Shown here: piece by piece, positions 22,251 through 34,000 of the stretch
How positions within the stretch are numbered: the stretch's first letter is position 1
Layout: each line of letters starts with the position of its first letter
From: Symsagittifera roscoffensis
Taxonomy: Eukaryota; Xenacoelomorpha; Acoela; Convolutidae
Assembly: GCF_963678635.1 (NCBI RefSeq)
Contig: NC_087066.1
Span: 30,261,301-30,325,300, forward strand
DNA: 64,000 nucleotides
Reading direction: 5' to 3'
The notes under the pieces: model-generated
Seen by the model: the letters and a program-made list of their open reading frames with translations, nothing else
The model's database searches: none
What the model was told of the DNA's origin: nothing
Program-made: the position numbers and the translations under genes

Positions 22251-22720
22251 CCAGCATTAGAGGAGAGAACCCGGACGATTGTATATTACCTGAGAAGAAA
22301 GCTCAGTGGACATAAATTTGTCGAAATGATTGTAGAGACGACATTATAGCTGATGTAATGAGAAAATTTTTTCCACTTCTATGCTGCGCTGTTCATAAAA
22401 AGCACGATAAACCAGCACCCGGTCTATTCAAAGAACAATTTGGCTGTAATGAAATGACGTGCTCGTGCAGCAAGACAAATTGCTGCTATGATAGTAAGAA
22501 TAACAAATTCAATTTTGCTAGCAAAGGACTCAACAAATGAACTTTAGAAGATACTGGGGATGGACCAACGTCCAAATACAGACAAGTTCATGATGAAGCT
22601 GTAAGTTTATAAATCGATGAATCGCGGATTCAAAACCTCCAAACATTTAGTCGGAACATATGAAAAAATTAAAAAAGGACTCAGTTGCTTTTACTCGAAA
22701 AGGGAAGTTCTTAATGATAT

Positions 22721-23150
22721 AATACATAGAAGTTTACCAATTTTAGTAAACTTGTAAACTTAGTCTCCAATTTTAGTAAAATTTTATACAATGCAATGAT
22801 TTTTACATGTTATTTAACTTTTCTTTGAAGCTTCAGTTATGTTTCAACAAAATTTGAGGCACTTTCAATATAAGCCCAAATGGTTTAGAAAATATTAAAA
22901 AAGTATCTTTGTACAATGGGAATCTATACCCTATCGGATTGGTGTACAGGATCTTTAAACATGGTAAGAACAGGCGCCGAATTTCTTTTTGAAACTTACG
23001 ATCCTACCATCTGAAACCCTGAAACCTATCTTAATACTTAGGAAATCAATATCCTATCTTAATGAATAGGTGGATGACCGGATGGTCTATTCCCTATTTT
23101 GAAACATGGGGGTAAATCACTATCCCCCCCACTCTCCCTCACTCATATAC
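22721..23150. other. Spacer between PolB relic and module copy 3
   Basis: No gene, RNA or repeat is recognised. It contains a short C-rich patch (CCCCCCCACTCTCCCTCACTC, around 23124) and degraded sequence that could be the end of the polymerase gene. Confidence 0.4.
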
Positions 23151-23153
23151 TAC

Positions 23154-23414
23154 TTAGGATCGAGTCCAAGTTTGTCAGCATCGGAATCGACAATATTCCG
23201 TATTGCTGATATCATTTCTTCTTCTTTTCCGCCAAGATAGACATGTTGGGACTTTTCAAATTGTCCTGATGCTTATTTCTTTAGCACTTGGAAGCAGGAT
23301 TCAAAATAAAATTTTCTCCATGTAGGATTTTTGGGACCAAGAAAATTTCCCAATTCATGTTCGATTTCTTGAAATTTCATTATAATTGTGACTAGTATCT
23401 TTTCTGGTGTACAT
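23154..23414 (-). pseudogene. PC4-like gene 5' part (module copy 3)
   Basis: A diverged copy of the start of the minus-strand gene at 58-1042. It begins with a true ATG (23414-23412): MYTRKDTSHNYNEISRNRT followed by TGA. A second segment (23272-23154) reads ASGQFEKSQHVYLGGKEEEM then ISAIRNIVDSDADKLGLDP and ends at a donor-like AA|GTAGTA. Against copy 1 the peptide GQxEKxQHxYLGxKExExISAI is kept while many third positions differ, which supports real coding on this strand. The exons carrying the PC4-like domain are missing here; the sequence upstream is the spacer after PolB. Confidence 0.45.
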
Positions 23415-23592
23415 TTTAGCAGAGAAGAGTGAACTGAGCAGATGAAGAGAAACGAGAAAAGTGATTTTGAATTTGAATGAAAAGGGAATTAAACAGTTTG
23501 AGTCATCATGGTTTCGATTTATGGAATTAGTACCAAATCATGAAAAGTTGTGTATGAATTTCCATTTATGGAAACCAAGTAGGCGTTACTTC

Positions 23593-23600
23593 TATAAAAA
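23593..23600 (+). promoter_or_regulatory. TATA box, promoter copy 3
   Basis: TATAAAAA lies about 36 bp before the ATG at 23635, with TTCCAG directly before the ATG as in the other two copies. Some 450 bp upstream align with copy 1 but with many substitutions, so the TATA box and spacing have been conserved in an otherwise diverged copy. Confidence 0.55.
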
Positions 23601-23634
23601 CCCACAGTTCTCCGGAAAAAAAACATTCTTCCAG

Positions 23635-23691
23635 ATGGCAGCTGCTTCTTTTTCTTTTTCATCTTTTGTGGGAGCCAAGGAGGTCTTATGA
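23635..23691 (+). pseudogene. Start of TATA-driven gene, copy 3, truncated by satellite
   Basis: It reads MAAASFSFSSFVGAKEVL and then TGA. Only MAAA is shared with the other two copies; after about 20 bp the sequence diverges and within 100 bp becomes the first, degenerate unit of the 480-bp satellite. It is either a different gene using the same promoter or a truncated copy. Confidence 0.35.
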
Positions 23692-26600
23692 GGTCCTTCT
23701 TGCCAGCTCTACGGCACCCTTTGGTTCAGAGGTGACCTTTTTTCTCGCCATTCCTCTACTGGATTCGTTTTATCTAAAACTCCTGTTTTCTCAAGTTGGG
23801 TTAGTTTCATCAAAAAGTTACTGTGGATCAGAGTTGAAGTTTTTTCTCGTCAATTTTCTTCAAAAACTGTTTTCCGAATGGCCTTTTAACTATGACTGTC
23901 AATAATGCTTAATTTTTTTTTCGATCAAAGTTTGTAACCCATGGAAAAACAACCAACACTAGAAACTAATTTGAAAAAAAATTATATTATTTTTCTAATT
24001 TTTCTAAGACTGTGGTCGGAAATTCTGTGCTATTTGCACCATAACCGGCTATTCTTGTTTGTTTTTCAATTCCGTTTAAAGTTTCAGTAGAAAGTACAGC
24101 ACGCTGGCAAAGAAAGAAGCCAAAATTGCACATAAAATGTAAAATAATTATAAGTTGAAGTTACTTTTAACAGTCGATGAACAACTCATAAAAATAAGTC
24201 ATCGGCGACCAGTATTAAAAATGGATTTTTATTTTCAGATTTCCCAGAACTTTCTATCTAATATTCCTGTTTTCTCAAATTGGGTTAGTTTCATCAAAAA
24301 GTTACTGTGGATCAGAGGTGAGATTTTTTCCGTCAATTTTCTTCAAAAACTGTTTTCCGAATGGCCTGTTTACTATGACTGTCAATGATTCTTATGTTCA
24401 TTTTTTATCAAAGTTTTTTATCACACCATGCGTAAAAAAAACTGCACTAAAACCTACTTTGAAAAAAAATTCTAATTTTTCTTAGACTGTGGTCGGAAAA
24501 AACTGTGCTACTTGCAGAGTAACCGGCTATCCTTGTTCCTTTTTTAACTCCATTTAAATTTTTAGTAGACAGTACAGCACGCTGGCAAAGAAAGAAACCA
24601 AATTGCGCACACAAATTATGAATTGTCTCTTATGTGAAGATTATTTTTAACAGTCGATGAACAACTTATAAAAATTTGTGATCGACATGTCCAGTATTGA
24701 AAATGGATTTTTAAATTCAGATTTCCCAGGATTTTTTTATTTAATACTCCTGTTTTCTCAAATTGGGTTAGTTTCATCAAAAAGTTACTGTGGATCAGAA
24801 ATGAAGTTTTTTCTCGTCAATTTTCTTCAAAAACTGTTTTCCGAATGGCCTTTTTACTATGACTGTCAATAATGCTTAAATTTTTTATCGATCAAAGTTT
24901 GTATCACATGGAAAAACAACCAACACTAGAAACTAATTTGAAAAAAAATTATATTATTTTTCTAATTTTTCTAAGACTGTGGTCGGAAATTCTGTGCTAT
25001 TTGCACCATAACCGGCTATTCTTGTTGGTTTTTCAATTCCGTTTAATGTTTCAGTAGAAAGTACAGCACGCTGGCGAAGAAAGAAGCCAAATTTGCACAT
25101 AAATTGTAAAAAATTTATAAGTTGATGTTACTTTTAACAATCGATGAACAACTCATAAAAATAAGTGATCGACGACCAGTATTAAACATGGATTTTTATT
25201 TTCAGATTTCCCAGAACTTTTTATCTATTATTCCTGTTTTCTCAAATTGGGTTAGTTTCATCAAAAAGTTACTGTGGATCAGAGGTGAGATTTTTTCCGT
25301 CAATTTTCTTCAAAAACTGTTTTCCGAATGGCCTTTTTACTATGACTGTCAATGATTCTTATGTTTTTTTTATCAAAGTTTTTTTATCTCACCATGCGTA
25401 AATAAAACGACACTAAAACCTACTTTGAAAAAAAAATTCTAATTTTTCTCAGACTGTGATCGGAAAAAACTGTGCTACTTGCAGAGTAACCGGCTTTTTT
25501 GTTCCTTTTTTGACTCCATTTAAATTTTTAGTAGACAGTACAGCACGCTGGCAAAGAAAGAAACCAAATTGCGCACACAAATTATGAATTGTTTCTAATG
25601 TGAAGATTTTTTTGAACAGTCGATCAACAACTTATTAAAATAAGTGATCGACGCCCAGTATTTAAAATGAATTTTTATTTTCAAATTTCACAAGATTTGT
25701 TTCATCTAATACCCTGTTTTCTCAAATTGGGTTAGTTTCATCAAAAATTTACTTTGGATCAGAGGTGAGGTTTTTTTCGTCAATTTCCTTTGAAAACTGT
25801 TTTCCGAATGGCCTTTTTACTATGACTGTCAATGATTCTTTTGTCCTTTATTTATCAAAGTTTTTTATCACACCATGCGTAAAAAAACGACACAAAAAAC
25901 CTACTTTGAAAAAAAAATCTAATTTTTCTTAGACTGTGATCGGAAAAAACTGTGCTACTTGCAGAGTAACCGGCTTTTTTGTTCCTTTTTTAACTCCATT
26001 TAAATTTTTAGTAGACAGTACAGCACGCTGGCAAAGAAAGAAACCAAATTGCGCACACAAATTATGAATTGTTTCTAATGTGAAGATTTTTTTGAACAGT
26101 CGATCAACAACTTATTAAAATAAGTGATCGACGCCCAGTATTTAAAATGAATTTTTACTTTCAAATTTCACAAGATTTGTTTCATCTAATACCCTGTTTT
26201 CTCAAATTGGGTTAGTTTCATCAAAAATTTACTTTGGATCAGAGGTGAGGTTTTTTTCGTCAATTTCCTTTGAAAACTGTTTTCCGAATGGCCTTTTTAC
26301 TATGACTGTCAATGATTCTTTTGTCCTTTATTTATCAAAGTTTTTTATCACACCATGCGTAAAAAAACGACACAAAAAACCTACTTTGAAAAAAAAATCT
26401 AATTTTTCTTAGACTGTGGTCTGAAAAAACTGTGCTATTTGCAGAGTAACCGGCTGTTTTGTTCCTTTTTTAAATCCAATTAAGTTTTTACTAGAAAGTA
26501 CAGCACGCTGGCAAAGAAAGAAACCAAATTGCGCACACAAATTATGAATTGTTTCTAATTTGAAGATTATTTTTAACAGTCGATCAACAACTTATTTAAA

Positions 26601-29600
26601 TTAGTGATCACCGCCCAGTATTCAAAATGGATTTTCATTTTCAGATTTCCCAGAACTTTTTATCTAATATTTCTGTTTTCTCAAATTGGGTTAGTTTCAT
26701 CAAAAAGTTACTGTGGATCAGAAGTGAGATTTTTTCCGTCAATTTTCTTCAAAAACTGTTTTCCGAATGGCCTTTTTACTATGACTGTCAATGATGCTTA
26801 AATTTTTTTTCGATCAAAGTTTGTATCACATGGAAAAACAACCAACACTAGAACCTAATTTGAAAAAAAATTATATTATTTTTCTAATTTTTCTAAGACT
26901 GTGATCGGAAATTCTGTGCTATTTGCACCATAACCGGCTATTCTTGTTTGTTTTTCAATTCCGTTTAATGTTTCAGTAGAAAGTACAGCACGCTGGCGAA
27001 GAAAGAAGCCAAATTTGCACATAAATTGTAAAAAATTTATAAGTTGAAGTTACTTTTAACAATCGATGAACAACTCATAAAAATAAGTGATCGACGACCA
27101 GTATTAAACATGGATTTTTATTTTCAGATTTCCCAGAACTTTTTATCTAATATTCCTGTTTTCTCAAATTGGGTTACTTTCATCAAAAAGTTACTGTGGA
27201 TCAGAGGTGAGATTTTTTCCGTCAATTTTCTTCAAAAACTGTTTTCCGAATGGCCTTTTTACTATGACTGTCAATGATTCTTATGTTTTTTTTATCAAAG
27301 TTTTTTATCACACCATGCGTAAATAAAACGACACTAAAACCTACTTTGAAAAAAAAATTCTAATTTTCTCAGACTGTGATCGGAAAAAACTGTGCTACTT
27401 GCAGAGTAACCGGCTTTTTTGTTCCTTTTTTAACTCCATTTAAATTTTTAGTAGACAGAACAGCACGCTGGCAAAGAAAGAAACCAAATTGCGCACACAA
27501 ATTATGAATTGTTTCTAATGTGAAGATTTTTTTGAACAGTCGATCAACAACTTATTAAAATAAGTGATCGACGCCCAGTATTTAAAATGGATTTTTATTT
27601 TCAAATTTCACAAGATTTGTTTCATCTAATACCCTATTTTCTCAAATTGGGTTAGTTTCATCAAAAAATTACTTTGGATCAGAGGTGAGGTTTTTTTCGT
27701 CAATTTCCTTTGAAAACTGTTTTCCGAATGGCCTTTTTACTATGACTGTCAATGATTCTTTTGTCCTTTATTTATCAAAGTTTTTTATCACACCATGCGT
27801 AAAAAAACGACACAAAAAACCTACTTTGAAAAAAAATCTAATTTTTCTTAGACTGTGGTCTGAAAAAACTGTGCTACTTGCAGAGTAACCGGCTGTTTTG
27901 TTCCTTTTTTAAATCCAATTAAGTTTTTACTAGAAAGTACAGCACGCTGGCAAAGAAAGAAACCAAATTGCGCACACAAATTATGAATTGTTTCTAATTT
28001 GAAGATTATTTTTAACAGTCGATCAACAACTTATTAAAATTAGTGATCACCGCCCAGTATTCAAAATGGATTTTAATTTTCAGATTTCCCAGAACTTTTT
28101 ATCTAATATTTCTGTTTTCTCAAATTGGGTTAGTTTCATCAAAAAGTTACTGTGGATCAGAAGTGAGATTTTTTCCGTCAATTTTCTTCAAAAACTGTTT
28201 TCCGAATGGCCTTTTTACTATGACTGTCAATGATTCTTATGTTTTTTTTATCAAAGTTTTTTTTATCACACCATGTGTAAAAAAACCGACATTAAAACCT
28301 AATTTGAAAAAAAAATTCTAATTTTTCTTAGACTGTGGTCCAAAAATTCTGTGCTACTTGCAGAGTAACCAGCTATCTTTGTTCCTTTTTTAACTCCATT
28401 TAAATTTTTAGTAGACAGTACAGCACGCTGGCAAAGAAAGAAAGCGAATTGCGCACACAAATTATGAATTGTTTCTAATGTGAAGATTATTTTTAACAAC
28501 CGATGAACAACTTATAAATCTTTGTGATCGACATGTCCAGTATTGAAAATGGATTTTTAAATTCAGATTTTCCAGGATTTGTTTCATTTAACACCCTTTT
28601 TTCTCAAATTGGGTTAGTTTCATCAAAAAGTTACTTTGGATCAGAGGTGAGGTTTTTTCTCGACAATTTCCTTTAAAAACTGTTTTCCGAATGGCCTTTT
28701 TACTATGACTGTCAATGATTCTGATGTTCTTTTTTTATCAAAGTTTTTTATCACACCATGCGTAAAAAAACGACACTAAAACCTACTTTGAAAAAAATTC
28801 TAATTTTTCTTAGACTGTGGTCGGAAAATTCTGTGCTACTTGCAGAGTAACCAGCTATCCTTGTTCCTTTTTTAACTCCATTTAAATTTTTAGTAGACAG
28901 TACAGCACGCTGGCAAAGAAATACACCAAATTGCGCACACAAATTATGAATTGTTTCTAATGTGAAGATTATTTTTAACAGTCGATGAACAACTTATAAA
29001 ATTTTGTGATCGACATGTCCAGTATCGAAAATGGATTTTTAAATTCAGATTTTCCAGAATTTGTTTCATCTAATACCCTGTTTTCTCAAATTGGGTTAGT
29101 TTCATCAAAAAATTACTTTGGATCAGAGGTGAGGTTTTTTCTCGTCAATTTCCTTTGAAAACTGTTTTCCGAATGGCCTTTTTACTATGACTGTCAATGA
29201 TTCTTATGTTCTTTTTTATCAAAGTTTTTTATCACACCATGTGTAAACAAACGACACTAAAACCTACTTTGAAAAAAATTCTGATTTTTCTTACACTGCG
29301 GTCGGAAAAAACTGTGCTACTTGCAGAGTAACCGGCTTTTTTGTTCCTTTTTAAAATCCAATTAAATTTTTACTAGAAAGTACAACACGCTGGCAAAGAA
29401 AGAAACCAAATTGCGCACACAGATTATGAATTGTTTCTAATTTGAAGATTATTTTTAACAGTCGATCAACAACTTATTAAAATAAGTGATCGACACCCAA
29501 TATTTGAAACGGATTTTTATTTTCAAATTTCCCAAGATTTGTTTCATCTAATACCCTGTATTCTCAAATTGGGTTAGTTTCATCAAAAAATTAATTTTGG

Positions 29601-30663
29601 ATCAGAGGTGAGGTTTTTTCTCGTCAATTTCCTCTAAAAACTGTTTTCCGAATGGCCTTTTTACTATGACTGTCAATGATTCTTATGTTCTTTTTTTTAT
29701 CAAAGTTTTTTTTATCAAACCATGTGTAAAAAAACCGACACTAAAACCTAATTTAAAAAAAATCTAATTTTTCTTAGACTGTGGTCGGAAATTCTGTGCT
29801 ACTTGCAGAGTAACCAGCTATCCTTGTTCCTTTTTTAACTCCATTTAAATTTTTAGTAGACAGTACAGCACGCTGGCAAAGAAAGAAACCAAATTGCGCA
29901 CACAAATTATGAATTGTTTCTAATGTGAAGATTATTTTTAACAGTCGATGAACAACTTATAAAAATTTGTGATCGACATGTCCAGTATTGAAAATGGATT
30001 TTTAAATTCAGATTTCCCAGGAATTTTCTATTTAATACTCCTGTTTTCTCAAATTGGGTTAGTTGCATCAAAAAGTGGTACGTACTACTTTGGTATTATT
30101 TCATCTGATTAGTTCACTTATGAATGATATCAGCAAAATCATTATCTTTAACAGTCGAAGAACAACTTATTAAAATAAGTGATCGACGCCCAGTAGTGAA
30201 AATGGACTTTTATTTTCGAATTTTCCATAATTTTTAAATCTAATACTCCATTTTTCTCAATTTGGGTCAGTTTCAACAAAAAGTTACTTTGGATCAGAGG
30301 TGAGGTTTTTTTCTCGTCAATTTCCTTTAAAAACTGTTTTCCGAATGGCTTTTTTACTATGACTGTCAATGATTCTTATGTTCATTTTTTATCAAAGTTT
30401 TTTTTATCACACCATGTGTAAAAAAAACCGACACTAAAACCTAATTTGAAAAAAAAATTCTAATTTTTCTTAGACTGTGGTCGGAAATTCTGTGCTACTT
30501 GCAGAGTAACCAGCTATCCTTGTTCCTTTTTTAACTCCATTTAATTTTTTAGTAGACAGTACAGCACGCTGGCAAAGAAAGAAACCAAATTGCGCACACA
30601 AAATATGAATTGTTTCTAATGTGAAGATTATTTTAACAGTCGATGAACAACTTATAAAATTTT

Positions 30664-31071
30664 GTGATCGACATGTCCAGTATTGAAAATGGATTTTTAA
30701 ATTCAGATTTCCCGGGTTTTTTTTATTTAATACTCCTGTTTTCTCAAATTGGGTTGGTTTCATCAAAAAGTGTTACTACTTTCGAACTACTTCATCTGAT
30801 CAGTTCACTTATGAATGATATCAGCAAAATCATTATGTTTAACAGTTGAAGAACAACTTATTAAAAATTTGTGATCGACATGTCCAGTATTGAAAATGGA
30901 TTTTTAAGTTCAGATTTCCCAGGATTTTTTTGTTTAATACTCCTGATTTCTCAAATTGAATTAGTTTCATCAAAAAGTGGTACTACTTTGGTACTACTTC
31001 ATCTGATCAGTTCACTTATGAATGATATCAGCAAAATCATTATGTTTAACAGTCGAAGAACAACTTGTTAA
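30664..31071. repeat. 207-bp sub-repeat pair (example)
   Basis: ATTTGTGATCGACATGTCCAGT occurs at about 30659 and again 207 bp later, each followed by an AAATGGATTTTTAA segment and ending in TACTTCATCTGATCAGTTCAC and ATGATATCAGCAAAATCATT. The same pair is seen at 32524/32731 and 34382/34589. It contains TGATCAG and GATATCA short palindromes. Confidence 0.8.
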
Positions 31072-34000
31072 AATAAGTGATCGACGCCCAGTAGTGAAAA
31101 TGGATTTTTATTTTCGAATTTCCCATGATTTTTTTTATCTAATACTCAATTTTTCTCAATTTGGGTTAGTTTCATCAAAAACTTACTTTGGATCAGAGGT
31201 GAGATTTTTTCTCTTCAATTTCCTTTAAAAACTGTTTTCCGAATGGCCTTTTCACTATGACTGTCAATGATTCTGATGTTCTTTTTTTATCAAAGTTTTT
31301 TATCACACCATGCGTAAATAAAACGACACTAAAACCTACTTTGAAAAACATTCTAATTTTTCTTAGACTGTGGTCGGAAAAAACTGTGCTACTTGCAGAG
31401 TAACCGGCTTTTTTGTTCCTTTTTAAAATCCAATTAAATTTTTTCTAGAAAGTACAGCACGCTGGCAAAGAAAGAAACCAAATTGCGCACACAAATTATG
31501 AATTGTTTCTAATGTGAAGATTATTTTTAACAGTCGATGAACAACTTATAAAATTTTGTGATCGACATGTCCAGTATTGAAAATGGATTTTTAAATTCAG
31601 ATTGTCCAAAATTTGTTTCATCTAATACCCTGTTTTCTCAAATTGGGTTAGTTTCATCAAACAGTTACTTTGGATCAGAGGTGAGGTTTTTTCTCGTCAA
31701 TTTCCTTTAAAAACTGTTTTCCGAATGGCCTTTTTACTATGACTGTCAATGATTCTGATGTTCTTTTTTTATCAAAGTTTTTCATCACACCATGCGTAAA
31801 AAATTGACACTAAAACCTAATTTGAAAAAAAAATTCTAATTTTTCTTAGACTGTGGTCGGAAATTCTGTGCTACTTGTAGAGTAGCCAGCTATCCTTGTT
31901 CCTTTTTTAAATCCAATTAAATTTTTACTAGAAAGTACAGCACGCTGGCCAAGAAAGAAACCAAATTGCGCACACAAATTATGAATTGTTTCTAATTTGA
32001 AGATTATTTTTAACAGTCGATCAACAACTTATTAAAATAACTGATCGACGCCCAGTATTTGAAACAGATTTTTATTTTCAAATTTCACAAGATTTGTTTC
32101 ATCTAATACCCTGTTTTCTCAATTTGGGTTAGTTTCATCAAAAAGTTATATTGGATCAGAGGTGAGAATTTTTCTCGTCAATTTCCTCTAAAAAATGTTT
32201 TCCGAATGGCCTTTTTACTATGACTGTCAATGATTCTTATGTTCTTTTTTTTATCAAAGTTTTTTTTATCACACCATGTGTAAAAAAACCGACACTAAAA
32301 CCTAATTTGAAAAAAATTCTATTTTTTCTTAGACTGTGGTCGGAAATTCTGTGCTACTTGCAGAGTAACCAGCTATCCTTGTTCCTTTTTTAACTCCATT
32401 TAAATTTTTAGTAGACAGTACAGCACGCTGGCAAAGAAAGAAACCAAATTGCGCACACAAATTATGAATTGTTTCTAATGTGAAGATTATTTTTAACAGT
32501 CAATGAATAACTTATAACAATTTGTGATCGACATGTCTAGTATTGAAAATGGATTTTTAAATTCAGATTTCCCAGGATTTTTTTATTTAATACTCCTGTT
32601 TTCTCAAATTGGGTTGGTTTCATCAAAAAGTGGTACTACTTTCGAACTACTTCATCTGATCAGTTCACTTATGAATGATATCAGCAAAATCATTATGTTT
32701 AACAGTTGAAGAACAACTTATTAAAAATTTGTGATCGACATGTCCAGTATTGAAAATGGATTTTTAAGTTCAGATTTCCCAGGATTTTTTTGTTTAATAC
32801 TCCTGATTTCTCAAATTGAATTAGTTTCATCAAAAAGTGGTACTACTTTGGTACTACTTCATCTGATCAGTTCACTTATGAATGATATCAGCAAAATCAT
32901 TATGTTTAACAGTCGAAGAACAACTTGTTAAAATAAGTGATCGACGCCCAGTAGTGAAAATGGATTTTTATTTTCGAATTTCCCATGATTTTTTTAATCT
33001 AATACTCCATTTTTCTCAATTTGGGTTAGTTTCATCAAAAACTTACTTTGGATCAGAGGTGAGGTTTTTTCTCTTCAATTTCCTTTAAAAACTGTTTTCC
33101 GAATGGCCTTTTTACTATGACTGTCAATGATTCTGATGTTCTTTTTTTATCAAAGTTTTTTATCACACCATGCGTAAATAAAACGACAATAAAACCTACT
33201 TTGAAAAACATTCTAATTTTTCTTAGACTGTGGTAGGAAAAAACTGTGCTACTTGCAGAGTAACCGGCTTTTTTGTTCCTTTTTTAAATCCAATTAAATT
33301 TTTACTAGAAAGTACAGCACGCTGGCAAAGAAAGAAACCAAATTGCGCACACAAATTATGAATTGTTTCTAATGTGAAGATTATTTTTAACAGTCGATGA
33401 ACAACTTATAAAATTTTGTGATCGACATGTCCAGTATTGAAAATGGATTTTTAAATTCAGATTTTCCAAAATTTGTTTCATCTAATACCCTGTTTTCTCA
33501 AATTGGGTTAGTTTCATCAAACAGTTACTTTGGATCAGAAGTGAGGTTTTTTCTCGTCAATTTCCTTTAAAAACTGTTTTCCGAATGGCTTTTTTACTAT
33601 GACTGTCAATGATTCTGATGTTCTTTTTTTTATCAAAGTTTTTTATCACACCATGCGTAAAAAATTGACACTAAAACCTAATTTGAAAAAAAATTCTAAT
33701 TTTTCTTAGACTGTGGTCGAAATTCTGTGCTACTTGTAGAGTAGCCAGCTATCCTTGTTCCTTTTTTAAATCCAATTAAATTTTTACTAGAAAGTACAGC
33801 ACGCTGGCCAAGAAAGAAACCAAATTGCGCACACAAATTATGAATTGTTTCTAATATGAAGATTATTTTTAACAGTCGATCAACAACTTATTAAAATAAC
33901 TGATCGACGCCCAGTATTTGAAACAGATTTTTATTTTCAAATTTCACAAGATTTGTTTCATCTAATACCCTGTTTTCTCAATTTGGGTTAGTTTCATCAA

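Larger units (their letters stand above)
19370..22720 (+). pseudogene. Polinton/Maverick-like protein-primed DNA polymerase B, heavily decayed
   Basis: Successive fragments in changing frames keep the order of a Polinton-like type B polymerase. They are an N-terminal zinc-finger segment (19409-19564); a region with LPLVEVIVECNMFIYDFDIQ and a CxxC/HxxxxC finger (about 19640-20117); the exonuclease segment (20117-20620); EWFDSPGKL and LPPYEAFSSKL (20741-21028); FNDHLRCYNNNKVV (21060-21248); VFTRKANVDQ to motif A (21290-21385); TWECESW (21422); LFGYMQCNL to RMLISSF (21525-21740); motif B NSSYGY (21944-21961); and the Cys-rich C-terminal part (22358-22540). There are at least six frameshifts, several stops, an internal deletion and altered catalytic residues. 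No integrase, ATPase or capsid gene is recognised nearby. The polymerase family is secure; the subfamily is from memory. Confidence 0.88.
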
